Positions 9,322-17,785 are shown, numbered from the stretch's first letter. The stretch: DNA of 64,000 bases from Nostoc sp. NIES-4103 (GCF_002368335.1 NZ_AP018288.1:6221920-6285919); one strand, 5' to 3'. The notes: generated by a model not told the origin, from the letters alone. Numbers and translations are program-made.

Positions 9322-9504
9322 TTATTTGTTGTCTATGTTGCCGTTGGTTGGATTATGAGCATCAGAACGGCGACGACGGCAACGTTCTGAGCAGTATTTC
9401 ACTTCGTCCCAGCAATCTTGCCATTTCTTACGCCAAGTGAAGGGACGTTGACATACCGGACAGATTTTTGTAGGCAAGTCAGACTTAGAACGAGCGCGTC
9501 CCAT
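9322..9504 (-). CDS. Small DUF2256 zinc-finger-like protein
   Basis: A 60-residue basic protein with CPVC at residues 16-19, a conserved FTWRKKW segment and a second CSERC cysteine group, the pattern of DUF2256. Two cysteine pairs suggest a small zinc finger. Its function is not known. It begins the short operon with the isoaspartyl peptidase gene 12 bases downstream, but no functional tie is evident. Confidence 0.85.
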   Translation of the reverse strand: MGRARSKSDLPTKICPVCQRPFTWRKKWQDCWDEVKYCSERCRRRRSDAHNPTNGNIDNK

Positions 9505-9666
9505 ATGAATACTGTGCAGGTGAGAATTTGATTTCTGAGATCTGGAAAATAATTATAACCAGTTTATTACGAAGGGAAGATAATTTTAGCGGCTCAATGT
9601 GGCACTAATCCTCCCATAGACTTAGCTTTCAATAGTCATTAGTCAACAGTCAACCGTCAAAACTGG

Positions 9667-12534
9667 CTAAAGATTGTTACTAGCTAGCGGTAACAGCAAG
9701 CGACTGACTACACGATTATCTGGTAACTGATAAAAATGCAATTCTCCTCCCCATTGCTGCATGAGATTTTGGCAAATTAGCAGATGTAAACCTGGTGGCT
9801 GGTTGAGATGGCAAGGAGCAAGCAAATCTTTGGGTGTATTGTCATTGAGCGCTGCTAGTAGCTGGGGTTCAATGATGCCGTTATCTGTGATTGATAGTTC
9901 TAACAATCGTTCATCTAAACGGCGACACCAGATATCAATCCTGCTACCGCTTTGAGAACGTTCACAGGCTGCAAGTAACAATTCATGAAGAACTAATTCA
10001 AATTTGACAATATCGCCAGCGATCGCCATTGAGGATGGATAGTCTGAGGTTTGAATTCCTTTAACTAATGAACCACTGTTTGCTGCATCCTGTTCTCCAA
10101 TGGATTGTCCTAATCCATGCACACCTACCCACAGCCTATGTTGCTTGAATAAAGTTTCCACTCGTTCGAGCGATCGCTTCAAAAAACTAGCTACGGGCAT
10201 GGTTTCCCAACTCTTATGCAAATGCCACTGCTCAAGTTTCACTAGCCCACTCATGGAGGCTGTTGTGTGGTCTAACTGCCGCAGCAATAGCTGGTAGCGC
10301 GTCTGAGTTAATTCATTAGTAGGAATTCCCAAATCATTTATTTGACCAAGTACTAAGGTTGTTGTTCTCTGGATTTCCTGTAGACGACGGTGTTTATACC
10401 AATTGAGTTGTTGTAATTCCTGGGTTGTGGACTCTAAAAGTTGGATAATTTGCTGGTGACGACGCGACCAAGCTAATTGAGTCACAAGAGTTTCTGTGGC
10501 ATTGAGGCTTTGCTGTGACCATTGACGTTCTCGACGGTCTGCTATTAACACTACCCCAGTGGGTTCATAATCAGCAGCAGTACGTAAAGCCATAACTAAA
10601 ATTTGACCGATGCCGGCCCCATTCAACCATTTTTTAGTTTCTGGAGGTAAATCGTCTACATTCAGACTGAGATAATTGTCTTGAGCAAGTGCCCACTGGA
10701 TTAAAGCCTCAGATTGGATGGAAACTGATGCATTGATGCTGACACCAAACTTACTATCTGCAATTACCCCTGGTATAATTTCTGCATTGGCTTCACCAGG
10801 TGACCAAGATAGCAGTAATGTTAAAGGGCAATCCAGAACATATGCTATTTGTTCTAGGACTGTACGTTCTAAATGCTTGGGAGCGATTTTTTCACTTTGG
10901 GCTGGTTCCAGGAGACTGAGGCATTTCTGAATACTGGACAAAAATTTTTGCTGATACTGAGTATCAGTGTGCAGTTGCCACTGACGAACAATTACACCAA
11001 TTTGTTGACTGACGATCCACAGCAGTTCCTTTTCTAAAGTTGTCCAAGTGCGATAGTTTTCGTGGGCAAGGACTAAAAGGGTTGTTGGTGCATGACCTTG
11101 AGTGCAGTTACAAATTAGCAGCGATCGCACACCATTTTCTAGCAAGGGTGGACGCCAATTCACAAACCGCAAATCTTCGTTTAAGTTCTCTACCTCCACA
11201 GTAGTTTTTGCAGACTTCAATAGTTGTACATCTATTTCTTTGAGGACATTGAACACAAATGTCAAAGGTCGGCGATTTTGAGGTTGACTTTGATAAACAA
11301 CTTGATAGCTATTCTGTTCAGGATGGTACTGTAATATTAAAAAGCGAGTAGCAGCTAGTCGAGCCAACACTTTTGTCGCACAATTTTGTAAAGTTTCCTG
11401 AAGGTTTTGCTGGCTATAGATGGCTTGGGCGACTTGACTAGTAAGATGGCTATCATCTTGGATTTGTTGGATAGTGCTTTCCATACTGTCAGTAGGAGCA
11501 ACCAAAGAAATTAAACCCGCAGCACCTAAGACAAAATTTTTATCCGCCTCCGTCCAAATTCGAGGTTCATTGCCCTCTACCGCGAGAAAGCCCAGTAGGT
11601 CATTTTGCCACATAATCGGAGCTGCTAATAGCGATCGCACCCGCAGGCGTTGCAACAATTTACCTGTAAAGTGGCTTTTGAGTGAACTACGTGCATCACC
11701 AATCCAGACAATTTGATTCACTGCTAAAGCATAATAAAATTCGCTCAATTCCTGTACTGTGATGCCTGCTGCTGGTTGTTGATTGCTAGAATCACGCCCC
11801 ATGTTAACCAGTTGATTGCTCATCCGACACCAAAAGTAACGCCCTTGCCGTTCAAACCAATAGATATTTGTCCGGTTGGGCGAGATAAATTGGTGTGTAG
11901 TCTCTACTACTGCTTTCAGCCTTTGATCGAGATTATTTAAGGTGCGTAAATTCTCTAATAACTGTAATAATGGCTCGTCAGGGCGTTTAGTTTGCTTTTG
12001 CTGTAAATCTATTTCATGTTGATAAAGTACTGCCCCCAATTCGCCCAAAACCATCATCAACCGGGCTTTTGCTTCCCCTGACAGTAAGTAACCCCAGCGA
12101 TCGCTACCTAGTAACAGCACGCCTAAACACCAGTCTTTGTAGCGAATTGGTAAAAAAACTGTTCCTTGGATATTAAATTTTTTGCCAACTTCTAGCCATT
12201 CTGCGGCACGAGTTTCGGTTTGCAAATCGGCTATGCCCAAAGGACGCTGTTCGATCACTACTTGCTCTAGGAGATCGCCAGAATTGAGGACAAACCGTTT
12301 GTATAACAATCTAGTGTCACCATCGGGTATGATACCTCCTTTGCCGAACAATGTATGCTTTAGGCGATCGTAAAGCGCAATCCAAATCAGGTTGTAGTCA
12401 AACTGCTGTTGAACATAAGAAATAGTAGTTTTAATCAGAACTTCAACATCATCCTCTTCTCTGAGGCTTTGCAGGACTTGTCCCAAGGCCTGGATCTGCT
12501 GTTCGGCGGCTATAGTTTTTTGTGGCTGCCCCAT
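9667..12534 (-). CDS. Large multi-GAF sensor with degenerate histidine-kinase end
   Basis: The 955-residue product appears to contain about four GAF-type sensory domains (roughly 30-175, 190-345, 365-520 and 530-680), then a helical region, then an ATPase-like end (about 820-950). The last part has an ITDNGIIEP box like the G1 box of kinases. The N-box equivalent reads ELVLHELLLAACERS, where kinases normally have Asn twice. I find no SHELRTP-like H box; NWYKHRRLQEIQRT is the nearest candidate. No membrane segment is visible, so it is probably cytoplasmic. It may be a scaffold or inactive kinase, or phosphorylated at an unusual His. No response regulator lies next to it. Confidence 0.75.
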   Translation of the reverse strand: MGQPQKTIAAEQQIQALGQVLQSLREEDDVEVLIKTTISYVQQQFDYNLIWIALYDRLKHTLFGKGGIIPDGDTRLLYKRFVLNSGDLLEQVVIEQRPLGIADLQTETRAAEWLEVGKKFNIQGTVFLPIRYKDWCLGVLLLGSDRWGYLLSGEAKARLMMVLGELGAVLYQHEIDLQQKQTKRPDEPLLQLLENLRTLNNLDQRLKAVVETTHQFISPNRTNIYWFERQGRYFWCRMSNQLVNMGRDSSNQQPAAGITVQELSEFYYALAVNQIVWIGDARSSLKSHFTGKLLQRLRVRSLLAAPIMWQNDLLGFLAVEGNEPRIWTEADKNFVLGAAGLISLVAPTDSMESTIQQIQDDSHLTSQVAQAIYSQQNLQETLQNCATKVLARLAATRFLILQYHPEQNSYQVVYQSQPQNRRPLTFVFNVLKEIDVQLLKSAKTTVEVENLNEDLRFVNWRPPLLENGVRSLLICNCTQGHAPTTLLVLAHENYRTWTTLEKELLWIVSQQIGVIVRQWQLHTDTQYQQKFLSSIQKCLSLLEPAQSEKIAPKHLERTVLEQIAYVLDCPLTLLLSWSPGEANAEIIPGVIADSKFGVSINASVSIQSEALIQWALAQDNYLSLNVDDLPPETKKWLNGAGIGQILVMALRTAADYEPTGVVLIADRRERQWSQQSLNATETLVTQLAWSRRHQQIIQLLESTTQELQQLNWYKHRRLQEIQRTTTLVLGQINDLGIPTNELTQTRYQLLLRQLDHTTASMSGLVKLEQWHLHKSWETMPVASFLKRSLERVETLFKQHRLWVGVHGLGQSIGEQDAANSGSLVKGIQTSDYPSSMAIAGDIVKFELVLHELLLAACERSQSGSRIDIWCRRLDERLLELSITDNGIIEPQLLAALNDNTPKDLLAPCHLNQPPGLHLLICQNLMQQWGGELHFYQLPDNRVVSRLLLPLASNNL

Positions 12535-12628
12535 CTGATAATTGGTTTACATAACTTGTAATATATAAGATGCCCAAAAAAGCATCTTAAGTTATAGGTT
12601 CTTGCACTAATCGTGAAAAGCGTCAGTG

Positions 12629-12744
12629 GTCATTAGTCATTCGTCATTAGTCATTAGTCATTAGTTAATGACAACTAACAACTGACAAAGGACAAATGAC
12701 AACTGACAAAGGACAAAGGACAAATGACAACTAACAACTGACAA
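12629..12744. repeat. Short-repeat array upstream of pyrD
   Basis: Heptamers of the TCATTAG type run into ACAACTG/ACAAAGG-type units that reach the pyrD start codon. The pyrD ribosome-binding region therefore lies inside repeat DNA, and no clear Shine-Dalgarno sequence is seen. Confidence 0.8.
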
Positions 12745-13887
12745 ATGGATATTTATCAAGTCGCAATTCGTCCGTTTTTGTTCAATCTGGTAAAAACAGA
12801 TCCAGAGTGGTTACATCAAAAGACGATTCGCAGCCTCAGCTGGCTATCACATACTACTGGCCGTCCTCCTGCTAGCTGGCTCAACCGTAGTTTACAGCAG
12901 TCCTTATGTTTGTGCGATCCACGTTTAGAGCAAACTCTGTTTGGGTTGCACTTTCCTAACCCCGTAGGTTTGGCAGCTGGGTTTGATAAGGATGGAGTTG
13001 CTGCTGGTATTTGGTCGAGTTTTGGTTTTGGCTTCGCAGAATTAGGTACTGTGACGTTTTTAGCACAACCAGGAAATCCTCGTCCACGCTTGTTTCGTTT
13101 ACCTTTGGATCAAGCTGCACTTAACCGTATGGGTTTCAATAATAACGGTGCAGCGGCTATGGCAGCACAATTGGCAGAGGCTAAGGAGAAATTAGCCTGG
13201 TCGATACCCATCGGTATTAATTTAGGTAAATCCAAGATTACGCCCTTAGAAGCAGCAGCAACAGATTATCTCAATAGTTTTCGCTTACTTAAAGAGTTGG
13301 GCGACTATTTTGTAGTTAATGTGTCTTCCCCCAATACTCCAGGTTTGCGATCGCTTCAGGATGCTTCCATGCTCAGTGCTATCTTGGATTTATTACAAAA
13401 AGAAAATAATTCACAAAAACCAATTTTTGTCAAGATAGCACCTGATTTGTCATGGGAAGCGATCGCGGACATTATTGCCATAGCTAAAAGCTACCAATTG
13501 GCGGGAATTATCGCTACTAACACCACCATAAGCCGCGATCGCCTGAAAACTCAATTAATTGAGCAAACTGGCAAATCACCTCAAGAAGAAGCTGGCGGAA
13601 TTAGCGGGGCGCCATTACGCGATCGTTCTACTGAGGTAATTCGTTTTATTTGGCAGCAAACCCAAGGACAAATCCCAATTATTGGAGTAGGTGGCATTTT
13701 TTCACCTGAAGACGCTTGGGAAAAAATTACTGCTGGTGCTAGTTTGATCCAGATTTATACAGGCTGGATTTATGAAGGCCCGATGATAGTACGTCGAATT
13801 CTGGCTGGTTTGCTTTCTAAATTAGAACAGAATCAATTAAATTCCATCACTGAAGCCATAGGCTTAGAATCAAAAATTAAAGTTTAA
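12745..13887 (+). CDS. pyrD: Quinone-dependent dihydroorotate dehydrogenase
   Basis: PyrD oxidises dihydroorotate to orotate in pyrimidine synthesis, with FMN and a quinone as acceptor (class 2, membrane-associated). The N-terminal helical extension (about 1-45), the FPNPVGLAAGFDKDG flavin loop, and VNVSSPNTPGLR with the catalytic serine support class 2. The C-terminal GVGGIFSPEDAWEKI phosphate-binding segment is intact. The 380-residue length is normal for cyanobacteria. The gene is not in an operon with other pyrimidine genes here. Confidence 0.96.
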   Translation: MDIYQVAIRPFLFNLVKTDPEWLHQKTIRSLSWLSHTTGRPPASWLNRSLQQSLCLCDPRLEQTLFGLHFPNPVGLAAGFDKDGVAAGIWSSFGFGFAELGTVTFLAQPGNPRPRLFRLPLDQAALNRMGFNNNGAAAMAAQLAEAKEKLAWSIPIGINLGKSKITPLEAAATDYLNSFRLLKELGDYFVVNVSSPNTPGLRSLQDASMLSAILDLLQKENNSQKPIFVKIAPDLSWEAIADIIAIAKSYQLAGIIATNTTISRDRLKTQLIEQTGKSPQEEAGGISGAPLRDRSTEVIRFIWQQTQGQIPIIGVGGIFSPEDAWEKITAGASLIQIYTGWIYEGPMIVRRILAGLLSKLEQNQLNSITEAIGLESKIKV

Positions 13888-13912
13888 TTTTTAATTTTTA
13901 ATTTTTAATTCT

Positions 13913-14662
13913 TTAGCCTTCTTCCAGTGGAAAAAACTCCTTAGTTTTTTCCGAGAAAGTCCAAGCAATACCATCTGGATCGCGGCTGCGACTCCATTCT
14001 GGAAATTCTGGATCGTTTCGTCGTTTGTATACCGTACTGGAATATACATTTAGCCGTTTAGCTAGTTCCGATTGGATGAGAGAACCAAAAACTAGCTGTT
14101 TTGCCAGATTTGGTTGCGCTTCCGTATGAACTGCTGGCGGTGGTAATTCCGCTTCTGGTTCTTCTTCCAGTGGCGGTGGTGATGGCGGTGCTAAAAGCGA
14201 TGGCTGCGCCAAAGCTTGAGACGAACGCGCTGTATTGCTAACTGATTGAGCAGGAAGTTGTTTAACAGGCTCGCTACTATCGAGTATATTGCCCAGAATA
14301 CTCGCAGTTATAAAGTAATAAACTTCACCTCCTTCTTCAGAGTTGATGAAACTGGCACCGAATTCCGAAGCTTTACTATCTAGGTAGCGTTTTGCGGCTG
14401 GGCCAGGAAAATTGCCTCTCAGCGCCAAGTCTACAGGCGTAATCTTACCCTGGTTTTCCCGAATTAACTGATGGAAAATTGGGTTAACTCTCTGACACCA
14501 TTGTTGCCATTGATATTGTTGCCAAATATTGAAAGCGATCGCCAGCACAATTAGCGCCAGCAAAAATTTCCAGGTAGTAACCAGGAAAATAATCAAAAAT
14601 GAGATTGGCAAAAGTAGAACGAGAAAAGCCTTCCCGTTGCCTTCTAGTAATTTTTCACTCAT
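13913..14662 (-). CDS. Membrane-anchored protein with possible HTH tail
   Basis: The N-terminus has two closely spaced hydrophobic segments (about 13-32 and 34-46). A soluble stretch containing ITPVDLALRGNFPGPAAKRYLD looks like a winged-helix-type fold. A Pro/Glu linker follows, then a C-terminal piece where LAKRLNVYSSTVYKRR has the spacing of a helix-turn-helix. I chose the ATG at 14662; a TTG at 14677 would add five residues. If the tail binds DNA, it would be a membrane-tethered regulator, but that is inference. I do not recognise the family by name. Confidence 0.6.
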   Translation of the reverse strand: MSEKLLEGNGKAFLVLLLPISFLIIFLVTTWKFLLALIVLAIAFNIWQQYQWQQWCQRVNPIFHQLIRENQGKITPVDLALRGNFPGPAAKRYLDSKASEFGASFINSEEGGEVYYFITASILGNILDSSEPVKQLPAQSVSNTARSSQALAQPSLLAPPSPPPLEEEPEAELPPPAVHTEAQPNLAKQLVFGSLIQSELAKRLNVYSSTVYKRRNDPEFPEWSRSRDPDGIAWTFSEKTKEFFPLEEG

Positions 14663-15178
14663 GCCGATTCTTGCCAAGTGAATTTTTGCAAATGATATAC
14701 TATCTTGGCAAAAATTTGGTCACTTTTTTGTATCGTTTGGCAAAGTTACGGCAAATTTATCGGCAAAAGTATAACACAGTCTAGTTAAGTGTTATGTTTT
14801 TACCACTCTAATGCACATACCAGCGACGAAACGTTAGGCAAAAGTTTTTGCCTAATACCCAATAAACTATGTCAAATTTAGGTTGAGAACAAAACCCGAA
14901 AAACTCTGTTTTTTTTCGTGTCTTAGTGACTTTGTGGTAAAAAAAATACTCTTCACCACAAAGACACGAAGACACCAAGGTAAATAGCCAAAAGAGATAG
15001 CCCCAGCATTGACTACTGAGAAAAAATTCTAAAAATTGACTTTATAGACACTTGACATCTAGTACTACTAATACTACATTTGTAATACATGCTGATGTTC
15101 AAAAGAAATTAACTTTCAACCTAGCGAATAGCTGGGGTGACAAAAAGTTTGGAATCTTGAACTCACAACTTTAATATG
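14663..15178. other. Spacer before the Y-RNA/Ro60 locus, with an imperfect inverted repeat
   Basis: The 516 bases hold no gene. At 14918-14938 and 14955-14975 lie two 21-base arms, complementary at 19 positions, made of the 'cyanobacterial GTGTCTTTGTGGT' type of dispersed repeat. It could form a long hairpin. The last 150 bases should hold the promoter of the first tRNA-like RNA. Confidence 0.55.
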
Positions 15179-15300
15179 TGGCGGGTAGCTCAGTGGCAGA
15201 GCGCTAAACATCCTTATTCACCCCTTGCCTGAAAAGGCCGAAGAATCGAGGGTTATCGATTGAGTTCGAGAGGTCGCGGGTTCAAATCCCGCCCCGCTAC
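15179..15300 (+). ncRNA. tRNA-shaped Y RNA candidate 1 (Ro60-associated)
   Basis: The ends form a 7-bp acceptor stem (TGGCGGG at 15179-15185 with CCCGCTA at 15293-15299), then TA, a D arm (GCTC/GAGC), and a T arm of GCGGG/CCCGC around TTCAAAT. In place of the anticodon arm are 68 bases (15203-15270) holding GCCT-GAAA-AGGC (15227-15238), then CGAAG, then GGGTTATC. This matches the shape of the Ro60-binding site of Y RNAs (GGUCCGAAG...GUUAUC), with CTT/AAG pairing past a two-base CG bulge. So it is a tRNA body with a Ro-binding stem closed by a GNRA tetraloop. It lies 388 bases before the Ro60 gene start. Known: bacterial Y RNAs near Ro60 carry tRNA-like domains. Inferred: that this one binds Ro60. 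Confidence 0.8.
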
Positions 15301-15373
15301 ACAAAATTAGTGCTGAGTGCTGAGTGAAAAGTTAAGAGTTTAGAGTGAAGAGTTAGAAGTTTTAAATCAAAAA

Positions 15374-15519
15374 ACTTTTAACTCCAAACTCCAAACTCCA
15401 AACTCCAAACTCCAAACTCCTAACTCCTAACTCCTAACTCCTAACTCCTAACTCCTAACTCCTAACTCCAAACTCCAAACTCCAAACTCCAAACTCCAAA
15501 CTCCTAACTCCTAACTTTA
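15374..15519. repeat. Heptamer array between two Y RNA candidates
   Basis: About twenty AACTCCA and AACTCCT units run head to tail with switches between the two spellings. It fills the 224-base gap between RNA 1 and RNA 2. This is the ordinary short-repeat type of the genome, but unusually long here. Confidence 0.9.
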
Positions 15520-15524
15520 TTTTG

Positions 15525-15650
15525 TGGCAGGTAGCTCAGTGGTTAGAGCGCCGAAAAACATCCTTGTTCACCCCTTGCCTGAAAAGGCCGAAGAATTAGG
15601 GTTATCGCCTGATAAGCCGGATGTCGCAGGTTCGAGTCCTGCCCTGCCAC
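15525..15650 (+). ncRNA. tRNA-shaped Y RNA candidate 2 (Ro60-associated)
   Basis: The acceptor stem is a perfect 7 bp, TGGCAGG (15525-15531) with CCTGCCA (15643-15649). TA, a D arm (GCTC/GAGC) and a T arm GCAGG/CCTGC around TTCGAGT follow the tRNA order. The anticodon arm is replaced by the same module as RNA 1: GCCT-GAAA-AGGC at 15577-15588, CG bulge, AAG, AGGGTTATC. It adds two helices not seen in RNA 1, TTATC/GATAA (15602-15615) and ACATCC (15558-15563)/GGATGT (15619-15624). It ends 37 bases before the Ro60 start, followed by CTTTCATTTTT. Base changes between RNA 1 and 2 in the acceptor and T stems keep pairing, which supports both structures. Confidence 0.82.
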
Positions 15651-15687
15651 CTTTCATTTTTGCCCGAAAGGGCTGGGAGATGAAGCC

Positions 15688-17334
15688 ATGAATTACAATT
15701 TCTTCACTAAAAAGAAGACAACTACACCACAATCACAGCCTATCCCTGGACGAGAAGCAGAAATGATTCAAGGACGTTCCGGTGGTTGGATGTTTGACGC
15801 TGGCATTTGGAAGATGCTACGCCGTTGTCTTTTGGTTGGTACAGCAAAAAGCACTTACTATGCTGGTAAGCAAGAATTAACAGAAGATTTTGTAACGGTT
15901 GTCAGACAAGCTGTTGCTGAAAATCCCAGCCTTGTAGCCCAAGAAATTCTCTATGCTAGCGACGGACGCGCCATCAATAACAGTGCGCCGATTCTGGCTT
16001 TGGTACTACTATCTATGGGTGAAGCACCACAAGCAAAACAGGCTTTTGGTGAAATCTTTGGGCAAGTTGTCCGCACCGGTAGCCACTTCTATGAATGGTT
16101 GAATTACACCAAATCTTTGCGAGGATTTGGTAAGGTGGTGCGCGAAGCTGGTAAAACTTGGCTTTCACGAGAAGATGTGAAAGCATTAGCTTATCAGTTG
16201 TTGAAATATCAACAGCGTCAAGGCTTCTCTCATCGAGATGCATTGCGCTTGTTCCATGTCAAACCACCTACAGAAAATCATCGTCAACTATTTGAGTGGG
16301 TAGTTAAAGGCTGGGAAGATTTGCCAGCAGAAATCCCTTCTGAAGCATTGGCGCAGATTTGGTGGTATGAGTGGCTGAAGCGAAATCCTTGCGAAACTCA
16401 TGAAGCGATTTTGCAAGGGCGCTTAACCCATGAAATGGCTGCGCCTGTGGGCAAGATGGATAAGCAAGCTTGGCAATTGCTATTTCAAGAAATGCCAATA
16501 GGTGCAATGCTGCGTAACCTGGGTTCACTTACAGAACTGGGTGTGTTGCGAACTGATGAAACCACGGCAGTTCCTACAACGGAGGGAACCTCCGCAACGG
16601 ACTGCCTTGCTAATTTATCGCGTGTGGAAGCTGTTCTCAACAACAAGGAACATCTGCGTAAAGGTCGTATCCATCCGATTGATGTTTTGAAAGCACTCAA
16701 AACTTATGAATCTGGAGGAAGATTAGGACGTAGCCAAAAAACTTGGAAACCTGTTTCTCGCATTGTGGACATTTTAGAAAAAGCTGTGGAATTGTCTTTT
16801 GATGTTGTGCAACCCACTGGCAAAGTGTTCATGCACGCCGTAGACGTTTCCGGTTCTATGGGTAGCTTAGTTGCAGACATGGGGCTAAGTTGCTGTGAAA
16901 TTGCCACCACAATGGCACTGGTGACAGCAAAAGCAGAGAAAAACTATATGATTCGCGGCTTTGCTAGTGAATTCCGGGAATTAGGCATCACTGCTAAAGA
17001 TAGTTTTAGTTCTGCTGTTGGTAAAGCTAGAAATCAAAACTTCGGCGGAACTGATGCATCTGTAGCTTACGACTGGATGATTAAGAATCAGTTCAAAGCA
17101 GATGTAATTTGTTTTTGGACTGACAGTGAATCATGGGCTGGATATCAGCATCCTAGCCAAGCGTTGGCGAAGTATCGTAAAAAGGTGAATCCCAACGTCA
17201 AGGCTGTGTATGTGACTCTCACACCTTACCGCATTACTTTGGTAGATCCTCAAGATCCGTTGTCTTGGGATTTGGCGGGGTTCGATCCAGGAACTCCGCG
17301 GATCATCCAGATGCTAGCTACTGGTGAGTTGTAA
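15688..17334 (+). CDS. rsr: Ro60/Rsr, TROVE-domain ring protein
   Basis: Ro60 is a ring-shaped RNA-binding protein that helps handle misfolded or structured RNA; in Deinococcus a Y RNA tethers it to polynucleotide phosphorylase. The 548-residue product matches Ro60 in length. The TROVE helical repeats fill about 1-360, with FVTVVRQAVAENPSLVAQEI in the usual place. The C-terminal von Willebrand A domain has the metal site DVSGSMGS. A small GCCC-GAAA-GGGC hairpin lies at 15662-15673 and the ribosome site GGGAG precedes the ATG. The three tRNA-shaped RNAs flank it. The assignment to the Ro60 family is firm; RNA partners are inferred from position and structure. Confidence 0.93.
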   Translation: MNYNFFTKKKTTTPQSQPIPGREAEMIQGRSGGWMFDAGIWKMLRRCLLVGTAKSTYYAGKQELTEDFVTVVRQAVAENPSLVAQEILYASDGRAINNSAPILALVLLSMGEAPQAKQAFGEIFGQVVRTGSHFYEWLNYTKSLRGFGKVVREAGKTWLSREDVKALAYQLLKYQQRQGFSHRDALRLFHVKPPTENHRQLFEWVVKGWEDLPAEIPSEALAQIWWYEWLKRNPCETHEAILQGRLTHEMAAPVGKMDKQAWQLLFQEMPIGAMLRNLGSLTELGVLRTDETTAVPTTEGTSATDCLANLSRVEAVLNNKEHLRKGRIHPIDVLKALKTYESGGRLGRSQKTWKPVSRIVDILEKAVELSFDVVQPTGKVFMHAVDVSGSMGSLVADMGLSCCEIATTMALVTAKAEKNYMIRGFASEFRELGITAKDSFSSAVGKARNQNFGGTDASVAYDWMIKNQFKADVICFWTDSESWAGYQHPSQALAKYRKKVNPNVKAVYVTLTPYRITLVDPQDPLSWDLAGFDPGTPRIIQMLATGEL

Positions 17335-17348
17335 GAAAGCTGAATCAT

Positions 17349-17387
17349 AAAGGATAGAAGATAACAACAACTTCTTTTATCCTTTTT
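17349..17387 (+). terminator. Terminator after the Ro60 gene
   Basis: AAAGGATA-GAAG pairs with CTTC-TT-TATCCTTT around a ten-base loop, followed by T residues. It lies 15 bases past the stop codon and only 3 bases before RNA 3, so that RNA probably has its own promoter or is made by read-through and processing. Confidence 0.6.
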
Positions 17388-17390
17388 CAT

Positions 17391-17498
17391 GGCGGGTTAT
17401 CCTGGTTCGTACCTTGCCTTTCGGGGACGATGAATTTAGGGTTATCGGTTATATCTCCACCATTTGGGGATTAGCGGGTTCAAGTCCCGCACCCGCCT
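17391..17498 (+). ncRNA. tRNA-shaped Y RNA candidate 3 (diverged)
   Basis: GGCGGGT (17391-17397) pairs perfectly with ACCCGCC (17491-17497), then TA follows. The T arm is GCGGG/CCCGC around TTCAAGT. The D arm is not recognisable; the sequence there is TCCTGGTTCG. The middle keeps GGGACGATGAATTTAGGGTTATC-like Ro-site features (17423-17446), and an ATCTCC/GGGGAT hairpin precedes the T arm. It follows the Ro60 terminator closely. It is the least certain of the three because the GNRA-capped stem is weak. Confidence 0.6.
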
Positions 17499-17510
17499 TT
17501 GTTTTATCAC

Positions 17511-17657
17511 AACCTCAGTTCGGGTTAAGAAGATTTTATCGAACCGCAGAGGCACAGAGATCACAGAGTTATGAGAGTTTGAGAGATGTTTTGCATAAAT
17601 TTTAGGACTTTCAGCCAACGATATAATCATGGTTTGGGCTTATCCCGAACTCAGGTT
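17511..17657. mobile_element. Miniature inverted-repeat element, copy 1
   Basis: The ends are AACCTCAGTTCGGGTTAAG and its near-complement TTATCCCGAACTCAGGTT. The 147-base element has no transposase, so it would be a MITE moved in trans if mobile. A longer copy is at 38409. It starts 12 bases after RNA 3. Confidence 0.75.
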
Positions 17658-17785
17658 TTTTTACATCTGCGAAGAAATAAATGGCGAGTTTACAGCCTGA
17701 ACCCAGTACCAATTGAAGCATAAGGTAAAAAGTGCGATCGCACGAAAAAACCTAAAGCCTGCGATCGCACAACAGGCTTTGTATT

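Noticed and set aside
8353..9504. A functional link of DUF2256 to asparagine degradation
   Set aside because: Only co-location supports it; DUF2256 is found near many genes.
15374..15519. CRISPR array
   Set aside because: Units of 7 bases without spacers; no cas genes in the window.
15179..17498. Ordinary tRNA genes with introns
   Set aside because: Acceptor, D and T arms exist in two of them, but no anticodon stem can be formed by removing a simple piece, the inserts are too short for self-splicing introns, and a Ro60 gene is between them.
17511..17657. A complete insertion sequence
   Set aside because: 147 bases with inverted ends but no transposase frame.
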